From: Alphaproteobacteria bacterium
GTDB taxonomy: Bacteria > Pseudomonadota > Alphaproteobacteria > RS24
DNA length: 6,154 bases
Reading direction: 5' to 3'
Assembly: GCA_028816945.1 (NCBI GenBank)
Contig: JAPPQG010000097.1
Coordinates: forward strand, 1 to 6,154
Position numbers and translations under genes: made by a program. The notes under the pieces were generated by a model. That model was not told the origin of the DNA. It did not search any database and was given only the letters and a program-made list of their open reading frames with translations. Below are positions 1 through 5,303 of the stretch, piece after piece (positions within the stretch are counted from its first letter, which is position 1; every line of letters begins with the position of its first letter).

Positions 1-1399
1 TCGGCAAGTCCGCCCGCTTGACAGGCACAGCCCCGCAATGCTCACAATGCACAATAGGAATCGGACAGCCCCAATAACGTTGCCGTGAAATACCCCAATC
101 GCGCAAGCGGTAATTTGTCATACGGCGGCCGCGCCCATTTTTTTCAACCTGTTCGGCAATTACATTAAAGGCTTGCTCGGGCGTCATGCCATCCAAAAAA
201 CTAGAATTGATAAGTGTCCCTGCTCCTGTATAGGCGGTATCGGTTATGGTGAAATGTGTTTTTGTCTCTCCTTCGGGTAGCACGACGGGCAGGATTGGCA
301 ATTTATATTTATGGGCGAATTCAAGGTCGCGCGGGTCGTGCGCGGGACAGCCAAATATCGCGCCTGTGCCATAATCCATTAAGACAAAATTGGCAATATA
401 GACGGGCAAATGGTTTTTAGAATCGAGCGGGTGTGTGGCTGTTAGTTCCGTCAAAATACCGCGCTTTTCTGCCGCCTCTAAAACGGCCGCACTTGTGCCA
501 CGCCGCGCCGTTTCAGCACAAAAATCGGCGATTGCCGAATCCTTTGCAGCAAGTGCTTGGGCTAATGCATGGTCGGGGGAGATGGCACAAAAACTTGCGC
601 CAAAAAGCGTATCGGGGCGGGTCGTATAAATAGCTAATTCGCTAAATTCTTTTTCTAATGCGCTTGGCACATTGTGGAGTGCAAAGTTCAATTTTATACC
701 TTGTGAGCGGCCAATCCAATTTTTTTGCATCACGCGCACTTTTTCCGCCCAGCGCGGCAATCTGTCTAAATCATCTAGCAGGTCTTGTGCGAAATCAGCA
801 ATTTTCAAAAACCATTGTGTGAGTTGGCGTTGTTCAATGAGTGCGCCTGAACGCCACCCGCGCCCATCAATCACTTGTTCATTGGCAAGCACAGTTTGTT
901 CGACAGGGTCCCAATTAACTTTGCTTTGCCTGCGCTCAACAAGCCCTGCTTCTAAAAAATCTAAAAACATGGCTTGTTCATGCTTGTAATAGTTGGGGTC
1001 ACAAGTGGCAAATTCGCGCGTCCAATCAATCGCCAAACCAATAGATTGTAGTTGCTCGCGCATGGTTTTGATATTCGCATAAGTCCAATCGCGTGGATGG
1101 GTGTTTTGTTCGATGGCAGCATTTTCGGCAGGCAGGCCGAATGCGTCCCAACCCATAGGGTGCAAAACATGATAGCCCTGTGCTTTGCGAAAGCGGGCAA
1201 TCACATCGCCTATTGCATAATTGCGCACATGCCCCATATGAATGCGCCCTGACGGATAGGGAAACATTTCTAGCACATAATATTTGCGGCGTTTATCAGC
1301 GGGCGCAATTTGGCTAATATCGGGTGCTAGGAAAGATTGCGCTTTTGCCCATGCTGTTTGCCAACGCGGTTCAATTTCTTGTGGATTATAGCGCGGCAT
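1..1399 (-). CDS. leuS: Leucine--tRNA ligase, N-terminal 466 residues (3' end outside window)
   Basis: Class I aminoacyl-tRNA synthetase that activates leucine with ATP, loads it on tRNA-Leu and edits wrong products; cytoplasmic. The frame is open from ATG at 1399 to the window edge. Visible landmarks are the HIGH-class motif HMGH at residues 54-57 inside [27 protein letters not shown] at 83-95, and the CP1 editing domain with TTRPDT at 259-264 and [12 protein letters not shown] at 344-355. Asp355 matches the conserved editing aspartate of bacterial Leu[12 protein letters not shown] lies at 435-444, followed by Cys452 and Cys455 in a CxxC knuckle that resembles half of a zinc site. Bacterial LeuRS is usually about 860 residues, so KMSKS, the anticodon-binding domain and the C-terminus are beyond the edge. 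The start lies 12 bases past the stop of the upstream lipoprotein gene and has no strong ribosome binding site, which suggests translational coupling. No frameshift or stop was found in this part. Confidence 0.97.
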   Translation of the reverse strand, partial: MPRYNPQEIEPRWQTAWAKAQSFLAPDISQIAPADKRRKYYVLEMFPYPSGRIHMGHVRNYAIGDVIARFRKAQGYHVLHPMGWDAFGLPAENAAIEQNTHPRDWTYANIKTMREQLQSIGLAIDWTREFATCDPNYYKHEQAMFLDFLEAGLVERRQSKVNWDPVEQTVLANEQVIDGRGWRSGALIEQRQLTQWFLKIADFAQDLLDDLDRLPRWAEKVRVMQKNWIGRSQGIKLNFALHNVPSALEKEFSELAIYTTRPDTLFGASFCAISPDHALAQALAAKDSAIADFCAETARRGTSAAVLEAAEKRGILTELTATHPLDSKNHLPVYIANFVLMDYGTGAIFGCPAHDPRDLEFAHKYKLPILPVVLPEGETKTHFTITDTAYTGAGTLINSSFLDGMTPEQAFNVIAEQVEKNGRGRRMTNYRLRDWGISRQRYWGCPIPIVHCEHCGAVPVKRADLP

Positions 1400-1411
1400 A
1401 ATATGTAATAT

Positions 1412-1972
1412 CTATTGGTTTGAATCTATATCGGCAATCCGCAATCGGCGCGCCCGCGCAAGAATAGCATTTTCTAATTGACGAGCGGTTTGTTGGGCAA
1501 TTTGCGCATCAACCCATATTTTATTGTCTCGCTTTTGCCGAAAAACAGATACACGCAAACCATCTGTGCGCAACCGTTTATCTAAAATATAAACAATAAT
1601 TTTGAATCGCTCATCGCTCATGTCTGGATTGCCATACCAATCGGTAATAATCACCCCGCCAAATGGGTCAGCCGATTGCAATGGTATAAAAGAAAGCGCA
1701 TCGAGGCTTGCCCGCCATAAATGGCCATTGACGCCAATCCCTCCTTGCATTTCTTTTTTGCGCTCTTTCTTGCCGAATAATTTGAACCCGCCTTTGCCGA
1801 AAATTGTATTGCCACTTTCTACATCACCGCCCCTTTTATTGGGATAATCTTGTTCTACCTTATTGCCGCCGCATGCGGTTAATATAAGCAAAGCGCCTAA
1901 AAATAGTGCCGAACGAGCCATATAGGCGGCGCGTCCTGTTTGCAAAATCATAAAAAGACGAAACCTATTCAT
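1412..1972 (-). CDS. DUF3576 family lipoprotein
   Basis: Predicted lipid-anchored envelope protein of 186 residues; molecular function not known to me. The N-terminus has a basic start, a hydrophobic run SALFLGALLIL and the lipobox LTAC, with Cys34 as the lipidated residue. The mature part matches what I recall of the alphaproteobacterial DUF3576 family: GIGVN at 78-82, LWRASLDALSF at 85-95, ADPFGGVIITDWY at 101-113, RVSVFRQ at 140-146 and a C-terminal helix LENAILARARRLR at 166-178. A Lys/Glu-rich linker (FGKKERKKE) separates the lipid anchor from the domain. I chose ATG 1972 because AGGA sits 9 bases before it. ATG 1921 gives a more typical 16-residue signal peptide but a poorer ribosome site, and an upstream ATG at 2035 would add 21 non-hydrophobic residues. 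Placement directly before leuS is, from memory, the usual arrangement in Alphaproteobacteria, often with lptE and holA after leuS. An outer-membrane or LPS-related role is only inference. Confidence 0.88.
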   Translation of the reverse strand: MNRFRLFMILQTGRAAYMARSALFLGALLILTACGGNKVEQDYPNKRGGDVESGNTIFGKGGFKLFGKKERKKEMQGGIGVNGHLWRASLDALSFIPLQSADPFGGVIITDWYGNPDMSDERFKIIVYILDKRLRTDGLRVSVFRQKRDNKIWVDAQIAQQTARQLENAILARARRLRIADIDSNQ

Positions 1973-2075
1973 ATTCTTAATTCCTATTCCTAAATTATAA
2001 ATCAAATCTTGGCACGCAGATATAGCACGCACCATAACATATTGGCAATTTACATAAAGGGCGAAATGAAATTAT

Positions 2076-2088
2076 GCTTAAATTAAGC
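2076..2088. repeat. Perfect 6-bp inverted repeat, GCTTAA-A-TTAAGC
   Basis: This dyad lies in the 141-base gap between the ThiE/TenI-like gene and the DUF3576 lipoprotein gene. It has the same design as the intergenic 18-bp array, with arms flanking a single central A, but a different arm sequence. No T-run follows on the minus strand, so it is not a convincing intrinsic terminator. It could be an operator for the lipoprotein-leuS operon or chance in AT-rich DNA. Confidence 0.3.
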
Positions 2089-2113
2089 GCGTTTTGTGTG
2101 TCATCTGTCCTTG

Positions 2114-2797
2114 CTATTTGGTGGGGCGATTGGCAGGGACAAAGCCCCGCATAGCCGCATAGCCATAAGTGCCGCACGCCTTTATCCGCCGCCATTGCGC
2201 CCTATCCATACCGCCTAGCGCAAAAATCGGCAAATTCCCGCAAAAACTAGCATATTGGCACAGGCTAGCCAACCGTATAACGCCCAAAGGGGCGGTTTTG
2301 GGGTGGGTCGCCGTGGCAAAAATAGGCGCTAGAAAGACGCCATCGACACCTAATTGGGCTGCAAGATGCACGGCTCTAAAACTATGCGCGGCCATTGTAA
2401 TGGGGCGCATAGGGGGGGCGGCGCGGGCGCTCGCGCCTTTTCTATATTGCGCCATACGCCACATAAGGCGGGGGGCAAGCCTTTCGGGCATATGCAGGCC
2501 AAGCGATAATTTTTGCGCCAAGCCAATATCTGCCCCAATCAGCAAGAGGTGATGATAGGTTTGGCATTCAGCGGCCATATCACTTGCTAATTGGCTTCGT
2601 TTAGGGTGGTGATAGTCGCGCAAAATCACCCCGCTTTTTTTGGGTAAATGCGCCAACACGGCGCGCCAATCTGGCACGGTTTGCTGATCTGTCATAAAAA
2701 ACAGGCGCGGCAATCGCCCCGATAAAGCACGCCGAAAGACAGGGCGCGGGGTAAGTCGGGGCGGCGGTGTATATGCGGGTGGGTGCAAAATAGGCAT
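2114..2797 (-). CDS. Thiamine-phosphate synthase/TenI-like TIM-barrel protein (divergent)
   Basis: A 227-residue protein of the ThiE/TenI superfamily. ThiE joins hydroxymethylpyrimidine pyrophosphate to thiazole phosphate, and TenI aromatises the thiazole. Recognisable pieces in order are LFFMTD (32-37, first strand), GVILRDY (56-62), IGAD (87-90), LGLHMPERL (99-107, equivalent of ADGVHxGQ), AAHS (136-139), VDGVFLAPIFATATHP (151-166), PLG (170-172) and ALGGM (193-197) with GYAAMRGF near the end. The ThiE LRxK lysine position holds Tyr62, and I cannot find the Asn-Asp pair of the INDR motif. True ThiE activity is therefore doubtful; a TenI-like or reassigned role fits better. Residues 1-30 are Pro/Arg-rich and have no counterpart in the fold. 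The ATG at 2797 lacks a clear ribosome site, and an in-frame stop at 2831-2833 limits the upstream frame; ATG 2695 (Met35) is too late because it removes most of strand one. Confidence 0.8.
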   Translation of the reverse strand: MPILHPPAYTPPPRLTPRPVFRRALSGRLPRLFFMTDQQTVPDWRAVLAHLPKKSGVILRDYHHPKRSQLASDMAAECQTYHHLLLIGADIGLAQKLSLGLHMPERLAPRLMWRMAQYRKGASARAAPPMRPITMAAHSFRAVHLAAQLGVDGVFLAPIFATATHPKTAPLGVIRLASLCQYASFCGNLPIFALGGMDRAQWRRIKACGTYGYAAMRGFVPANRPTK

Positions 2798-3049
2798 GGG
2801 TGCTTTGTGGTGTTTGTCAAAAAACGATAATCATTTGCCAATAATTGGCATTTAGCCAATAATTGGCATTTAACCAATAATTGGTAATCAACCAATAATT
2901 GGCAATCAATCAATAATTGATAATATGTATCGCCAACAGTAAATAAGCAAGCTTAACGGGTATCGGTTTAACTGCTATATGAAAATATTATATTTATAAG
3001 AGAGAATATAAATTATGTCTGCACCACATAAAAAACAAGGCGCGCTGTT
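2798..3049. other. Divergent intergenic region between the ThiE/TenI-like gene and yggS
   Basis: This AT-rich gap must carry promoters for both outward genes. Its left half is filled by the 18-bp palindromic array. To the right of the array there are only weak promoter-like pairs toward yggS: TTGGCA 2899-2904 with TAATAT 2921-2926 (16-base spacer), and TTTAAC 2967-2972 with TATATT 2989-2994 (16-base spacer). The second would leave a leader of only about a dozen bases before ATG 3015. I found no RNA gene or terminator here. Confidence 0.6.
2837..2926. repeat. Five tandem 18-bp units, each with a dyad centred on CCAAT-A-ATTGG
   Basis: Cores CCAATAATTGG sit at 2838-2848, 2856-2866, 2874-2884 and 2892-2902, with a variant TCAATAATTGA at 2910-2920, exactly 18 bp apart each time. 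The first two units are identical over 18 bp; later ones drift in the spacer (CATTTA, then AATCA types). Bases flanking the core change in pairs: G...C in units 1-2, A...T in unit 3, and AT...AT outside the CAAT core in unit 5. Only unit 4 is unpaired at the outer position. Regular spacing plus preserved symmetry is what a row of binding sites for a dimeric protein would show. Read on the minus strand the array encodes hexapeptide repeats of the CQLLAK type, but that frame overlaps the ThiE/TenI-like gene and has no start context. Its function is unknown. Confidence 0.85.
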
Positions 3050-3059
3050 TTGCCAATAG
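3015..3059 (+). CDS. Possible 14-codon leader ORF overlapping the yggS start
   Basis: ATG 3015 is preceded by a purine-rich AGAGAG about 9 bases upstream, the best ribosome site in this region. The frame encodes MSAPHKKQGALFCQ and stops at TAG 3057-3059, overlapping the TTG start of yggS by 10 bases. This layout would allow termination-reinitiation coupling. Alternatively, it is the old yggS start separated by a one-base loss in the run of six A at 3030-3035: seven A would fuse the two frames. It resembles no known leader peptide, and it may not be translated. Confidence 0.3.
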   Translation: MSAPHKKQGALFCQ

Positions 3060-3772
3060 AGTCACCAGAGGAGTCGTCAATAGAGGCGTCAATAGAGTCA
3101 CCAGAAGGCGCACTTGCTCGCGTGCGCGCCGATTTAGCGGCGCAGTTAAAACAGTTAAACCGCCCCGCCTCAGCGGTTACATTGATTGGCGTATCTAAAA
3201 TGGTGCCTGTCGAGCGCATAAAATTAGCCCTTGCCGCGGGCTTGCGTGTTTTTGGAGAAAATCGCATAGAAGAAGCAAACGCAAAATGGCCGCCCTTGAA
3301 AACCGCCTATAATAATATTGAATTGCATTTCATCGGCACTTTGCAATCGAAAAAGGCGGCGCAAGCCGTTGCCTTATTTGACGCTATCCATAGTCTCGAC
3401 CGCCCCCGTTTGGCGCGCGCCTTAGCCCACGAAATGCACGCGCAAAATCGCTACCCGCAGCTTTTTATACAAATCAATACAGGCAAGGAGGCACAAAAGT
3501 CAGGCGTTTTGCCAAAGGACGCGAAGGCGTTTATCCAAGCCTGCCGCACCGATTATGGGCTAACCATTGACGGGCTTATGTGTTTGCCACCAGTGCATGA
3601 ACCGCCCGCGCCTCACTTTGCCCTGTTGCAAAAAATCGCCCAAGATAATGATATTCGCTTGTTAAGCATGGGCATGAGCCGTGATTATGCAACCGCTTTG
3701 CGCTTTGGGGCAACGCATATTCGGCTCGGCACAGCCATCTTTGGTCCCCGCCAACCAACAAAGCCCCAATAA
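3050..3772 (+). CDS. yggS: YggS/PLPBP family pyridoxal-phosphate homeostasis protein
   Basis: Cytosolic PLP-binding protein with an alanine-racemase-like N-terminal barrel; the family maintains vitamin B6 and amino-acid balance and has no clear catalytic activity. PLP should bind Lys50 in VTLIGVSK. Other family motifs are FGENRIEEA (68-76), LHFIGTLQSKK, QINTGKEAQKSGV, GLMCLPP, LSMGMSRDYATAL and THIRLGTAIFGPR at the C-terminus. Two usual motif positions differ: GTLQSKK instead of G(H/P)LQSNK, and GMSRD instead of GMSxD with a small residue. The protein has 240 residues against about 215-235 usual, because of a Ser/Glu/Pro-rich N-terminal tail (residues 2-20) made of short repeats. The start is TTG at 3050, with AAGG 9 bases before it; an in-frame TAA at 3029 excludes anything much earlier, and the next in-frame ATG is past the PLP lysine. 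It converges on the transpeptidase gene with a 45-base gap. Confidence 0.92.
   Translation: MPIESPEESSIEASIESPEGALARVRADLAAQLKQLNRPASAVTLIGVSKMVPVERIKLALAAGLRVFGENRIEEANAKWPPLKTAYNNIELHFIGTLQSKKAAQAVALFDAIHSLDRPRLARALAHEMHAQNRYPQLFIQINTGKEAQKSGVLPKDAKAFIQACRTDYGLTIDGLMCLPPVHEPPAPHFALLQKIAQDNDIRLLSMGMSRDYATALRFGATHIRLGTAIFGPRQPTKPQ
3054..3105 (+). repeat. 12-bp-period imperfect repeat at the yggS 5' end
   Basis: CAATAGAGTCACCAGA occurs exactly at 3054-3069 and again at 3090-3105, 36 bp apart, with a partial copy CAATAGAG at 3078-3085. The units encode IESPEES, IEAS and IESPEG in the acidic tail of YggS, before the conserved domain. It looks like recent short in-frame duplication and is not part of the PLP fold. 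Confidence 0.7.
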
Positions 3773-3817
3773 AAACGCTTATCTAAAAGCCTCAGGGTGC
3801 GCCCTTAGGGCAAGCCC

Positions 3818-4390
3818 TTATCGAAAAGTAAGCGTCATGGCTTGTGTTAAGTGTGGCAATAATAAGCGCATATGTTCGGGGGCGAGCGCGGCACAGCCCT
3901 GTGTGGGCGCATAATCCTCTGTCGCAAGGTGCAAAAATATCGCACTCCCTTTACCCGCAATAGGCGGGTCGTCATTATAGCCTAGTTCAATAAAAACATC
4001 ATAAAGCCTATCATCCCGCCACAAAGTTTCACAATGAAAGGCATGCGGGCGGCGAATTACTCTATTATAGGCTGTATCTTTTGGGTCATCTGACCAACCA
4101 TCTGTTTTTGCAATCGCCCGTATGGGGAGTTTTGTGTCTGGTTTTTGCCACCTATCAGGGCGATACCAGACTTGCCGCAAAGGCCAAGTGCCAGCGGGGC
4201 TTGCTTCATCGCCCTCTCTTTTATCTGCCCTTATGCCGCCCCGCCCCAAAGCGCAGGGCCATGGGGTATGGGGCCATGGGGTGTGGCGAAAATGGAACAC
4301 ACCCAATGTAGGGGGGTGCGCCTGTGGTGTGGCAGAAAGCGTGTCGTTTTGCTTTTGCTTGCTAGGTGCTGTTTCAATAATTATATCCAT
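3818..4390 (-). CDS. L,D-transpeptidase, YkuD-type catalytic domain
   Basis: Peptidoglycan cross-linking or remodelling enzyme of 190 residues that uses a catalytic cysteine on stem peptides. The active site is HLATEDYAPTQGCAAL, with His154 and nucleophile Cys166; the usual SHGC is PTQGC here, as in the COG3786-type group. CALGRGGIRADKREGDEASPAGTWPL (46-71) and GYNDDPP (137-143) are further hallmarks. No signal peptide or membrane segment is visible: the N-terminus is polar, so export is unexplained. A proline-rich stretch with HTPWP twice (37-45) precedes the domain. Non-canonical alphaproteobacterial L,D-transpeptidases making 1,3-cross-links (LDTGo of Gluconobacter) are described with a proline-rich region; membership of that group is a guess. 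The start ATG 4390 has AGGA 7 bases before it. The gene is divergent from the response regulator and converges on yggS. The C-terminus ends about 24 residues after the Cys, normal for the short forms. Confidence 0.9.
   Translation of the reverse strand: MDIIIETAPSKQKQNDTLSATPQAHPPTLGVFHFRHTPWPHTPWPCALGRGGIRADKREGDEASPAGTWPLRQVWYRPDRWQKPDTKLPIRAIAKTDGWSDDPKDTAYNRVIRRPHAFHCETLWRDDRLYDVFIELGYNDDPPIAGKGSAIFLHLATEDYAPTQGCAALAPEHMRLLLPHLTQAMTLTFR
4259..4288 (-). repeat. 15-bp tandem duplication inside the L,D-transpeptidase gene
   Basis: Two adjacent 15-base copies starting CCATGGGGT (plus strand) at 4259-4273 and 4274-4288 match at 13 of 15 positions. They encode HTPWP-HTPWP just before the catalytic domain's CALGRGG segment. 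The duplication keeps frame and appears to lengthen a proline/tryptophan-rich linker. Confidence 0.7.
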
Positions 4391-4538
4391 AATAATATCC
4401 TAATGTGGTGATTGTGCGTTATTGCCACATTTGTGTCTATAAAATATGTGTTGGCAAAAATATGCAATTAAGGCTTGGCAGTTTTTATAATTTCCCCATA
4501 ATAGACGGATAAGCCGATTTAATTGATTAGGGGTGAAA
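4391..4538. promoter_or_regulatory. Divergent control region of the transpeptidase and response regulator genes
   Basis: This 148-base gap lies between the divergent starts. Toward the regulator, TTGGCA 4475-4480 and CATAAT 4497-4502 form a sigma70-like pair with a 16-base spacer; a second TTGGCA stands at 4451-4456 and a TATAAT at 4486-4491 without a good partner. Toward the transpeptidase there are only weak boxes, such as TTGCAT/TTTTAT on the minus strand. A 7-bp inverted repeat lies near the transpeptidase end. Confidence 0.4.
4402..4431. repeat. Inverted repeat AATGTGG-N16-CCACATT before the transpeptidase gene
   Basis: The arms 4402-4408 and 4425-4431 are perfectly complementary over 7 bases. 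The inner arm ends one base from the ribosome binding site (minus-strand AGGA, 4398-4401) of the L,D-transpeptidase gene. It could be a repressor operator or, if transcribed, a hairpin near the ribosome site. OmpR-type regulators usually prefer direct repeats, so the neighbouring regulator is not an obvious ligand. Confidence 0.4.
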
Positions 4539-4541
4539 ATG
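4529..4541 (+). promoter_or_regulatory. Ribosome binding site deciding the response regulator start
   Basis: AGGGG at 4529-4533 lies 5 bases before ATG 4539. The alternative start GTG 4533 would overlap this site and has none of its own, so ATG 4539 is preferred. Confidence 0.75.
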
Positions 4542-5225
4542 AATCACAACCAAACAATTTTAATGATTGAGGATGACATAACACTCGTTGAGGCTTTGCA
4601 AGAACAATTTGCTCTGCATGAGGAATTTGTGCTTTTGCATGCCCAAACAGCCACTGACGGGCTGACCCAAGCTAAACAAAACCGCCCCGATTTAATTTTA
4701 CTCGATATTGGTTTGGCCGACCAAGACGGGCGCGAAACATGTAAAGGCTTACGCAAAGCAGGCATTCAAGCGCCGATTATCATGCTAACAGCAGCCGATT
4801 CAGATGCGGATACCATTCTTGGCTTTGAGGCGGGCGCGAATGATTATGTCACAAAACCGTTCCGCTTTGGCGTTTTATTGGCGCGCATAAGAGCGCAATT
4901 ACGCCAATATGAACAAAGCGAAGCGGCAAGTTTTATGATTGGGGCTTACCAATTTCGCCCAGCGGTTAAATTATTAGTGTGTGCGGATGATAGGAAAATT
5001 CGCCTCACAGAAAAGGAAACAAATATTTTGCGTTATTTATTGCGGGCGGGGGCTGAGTCTGTGCCACGCAAAAAATTATTAGAGGAAGTTTGGGGATATA
5101 ATGCGGGTGTTACAACCCATACATTAGAAACGCATATTTACCGTTTGCGCCAAAAAATTGAAGCCGACCCATCCAATGCTGAATTATTGATTACAGCAGA
5201 AGGCGGCTATCGTCTCAATGCTTAA
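4539..5225 (+). CDS. OmpR/PhoB-family response regulator (no adjacent kinase)
   Basis: Two-component transcription factor of 228 residues. The receiver domain (about 5-120) has the acidic pocket Glu11-Asp12-Asp13, phosphoacceptor Asp56 in LILLDIGL, switch Thr84 in IMLTAAD and Lys106 in VTKPF, so it should be phosphorylatable. The C-terminal winged-helix domain (about 130-226) shows IRLTEKETNILRYLLRAG, EVWGYNAGVTTHTLETHIYRLRQKIE with the recognition helix, and the hairpin GGYRLNA. Length is normal. No histidine kinase lies in the window, so the partner is elsewhere or the regulator is orphan. The gene is head to head with the L,D-transpeptidase, which suggests envelope control. It may correspond to one of the conserved alphaproteobacterial envelope regulators such as CenR, but I cannot assign it. 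It converges on the exonuclease gene with 78 bases between stops. Confidence 0.93.
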   Translation: MNHNQTILMIEDDITLVEALQEQFALHEEFVLLHAQTATDGLTQAKQNRPDLILLDIGLADQDGRETCKGLRKAGIQAPIIMLTAADSDADTILGFEAGANDYVTKPFRFGVLLARIRAQLRQYEQSEAASFMIGAYQFRPAVKLLVCADDRKIRLTEKETNILRYLLRAGAESVPRKKLLEEVWGYNAGVTTHTLETHIYRLRQKIEADPSNAELLITAEGGYRLNA

Positions 5226-5294
5226 ATTGGGGCGTAAATTGGGGCATGCGTTAGGGCGTAAGTTCGAGCATGAGTTAGGACATAGATTCATTTT
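5223..5294 (+). repeat. 12-bp-period degenerate tandem repeat after the response regulator
   Basis: Beginning with the stop codon, six 12-base units can be aligned: TAAATTGGGGCG, TAAATTGGGGCA, TGCGTTAGGGCG, TAAGTTCGAGCA, TGAGTTAGGACA and TAGATTCATTTT, the last being weak. Units 1 and 2 differ by one base; similarity then decays. They fill most of the gap between the convergent regulator and exonuclease genes. No stable hairpin with a T-run is visible, so they do not replace an intrinsic terminator in an obvious way. Confidence 0.6.
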
Positions 5295-5303
5295 GCTTTG
5301 CGC

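Noticed and set aside
672..989. Plus-strand 105-codon frame
   Set aside because: It is entirely antisense to the well-supported leuS coding sequence and has no family resemblance.
2169..2552. Plus-strand 127-codon frame
   Set aside because: It is a shadow of the ThiE/TenI-like gene, with no start context and no recognisable motifs.
2869..2890. CtrA-type site (TTAA-N7-TTAA)
   Set aside because: The second half reads TTGG, so the motif is incomplete and is explained by the array sequence.
2692..2913. Minus-strand frame of 73 codons with hexapeptide repeats (CQLLAK type)
   Set aside because: The repeats arise because the 18-bp array has a period of six codons. The rest overlaps the ThiE/TenI-like gene in another frame, has no ribosome site and matches no family I know.
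2837..2926. CRISPR array
   Set aside because: Units are contiguous 18-mers without unique spacers, and no cas genes are present.
3775..3835. Possible terminator between yggS and the transpeptidase gene: ACGCTTA (3775-3781) and TAAGCGT (3829-3835), with smaller GCCC/GGGC stems between
   Set aside because: The long arms are 47 bases apart and one lies inside the transpeptidase coding sequence; the inner stems are about 4 bp and no T-run follows. Not convincing.
4122..4403. Plus-strand frames of 76-93 codons opposite the transpeptidase gene
   Set aside because: They are antisense to a gene with a clear catalytic motif, and their composition follows the GC-rich repeat on the other strand.
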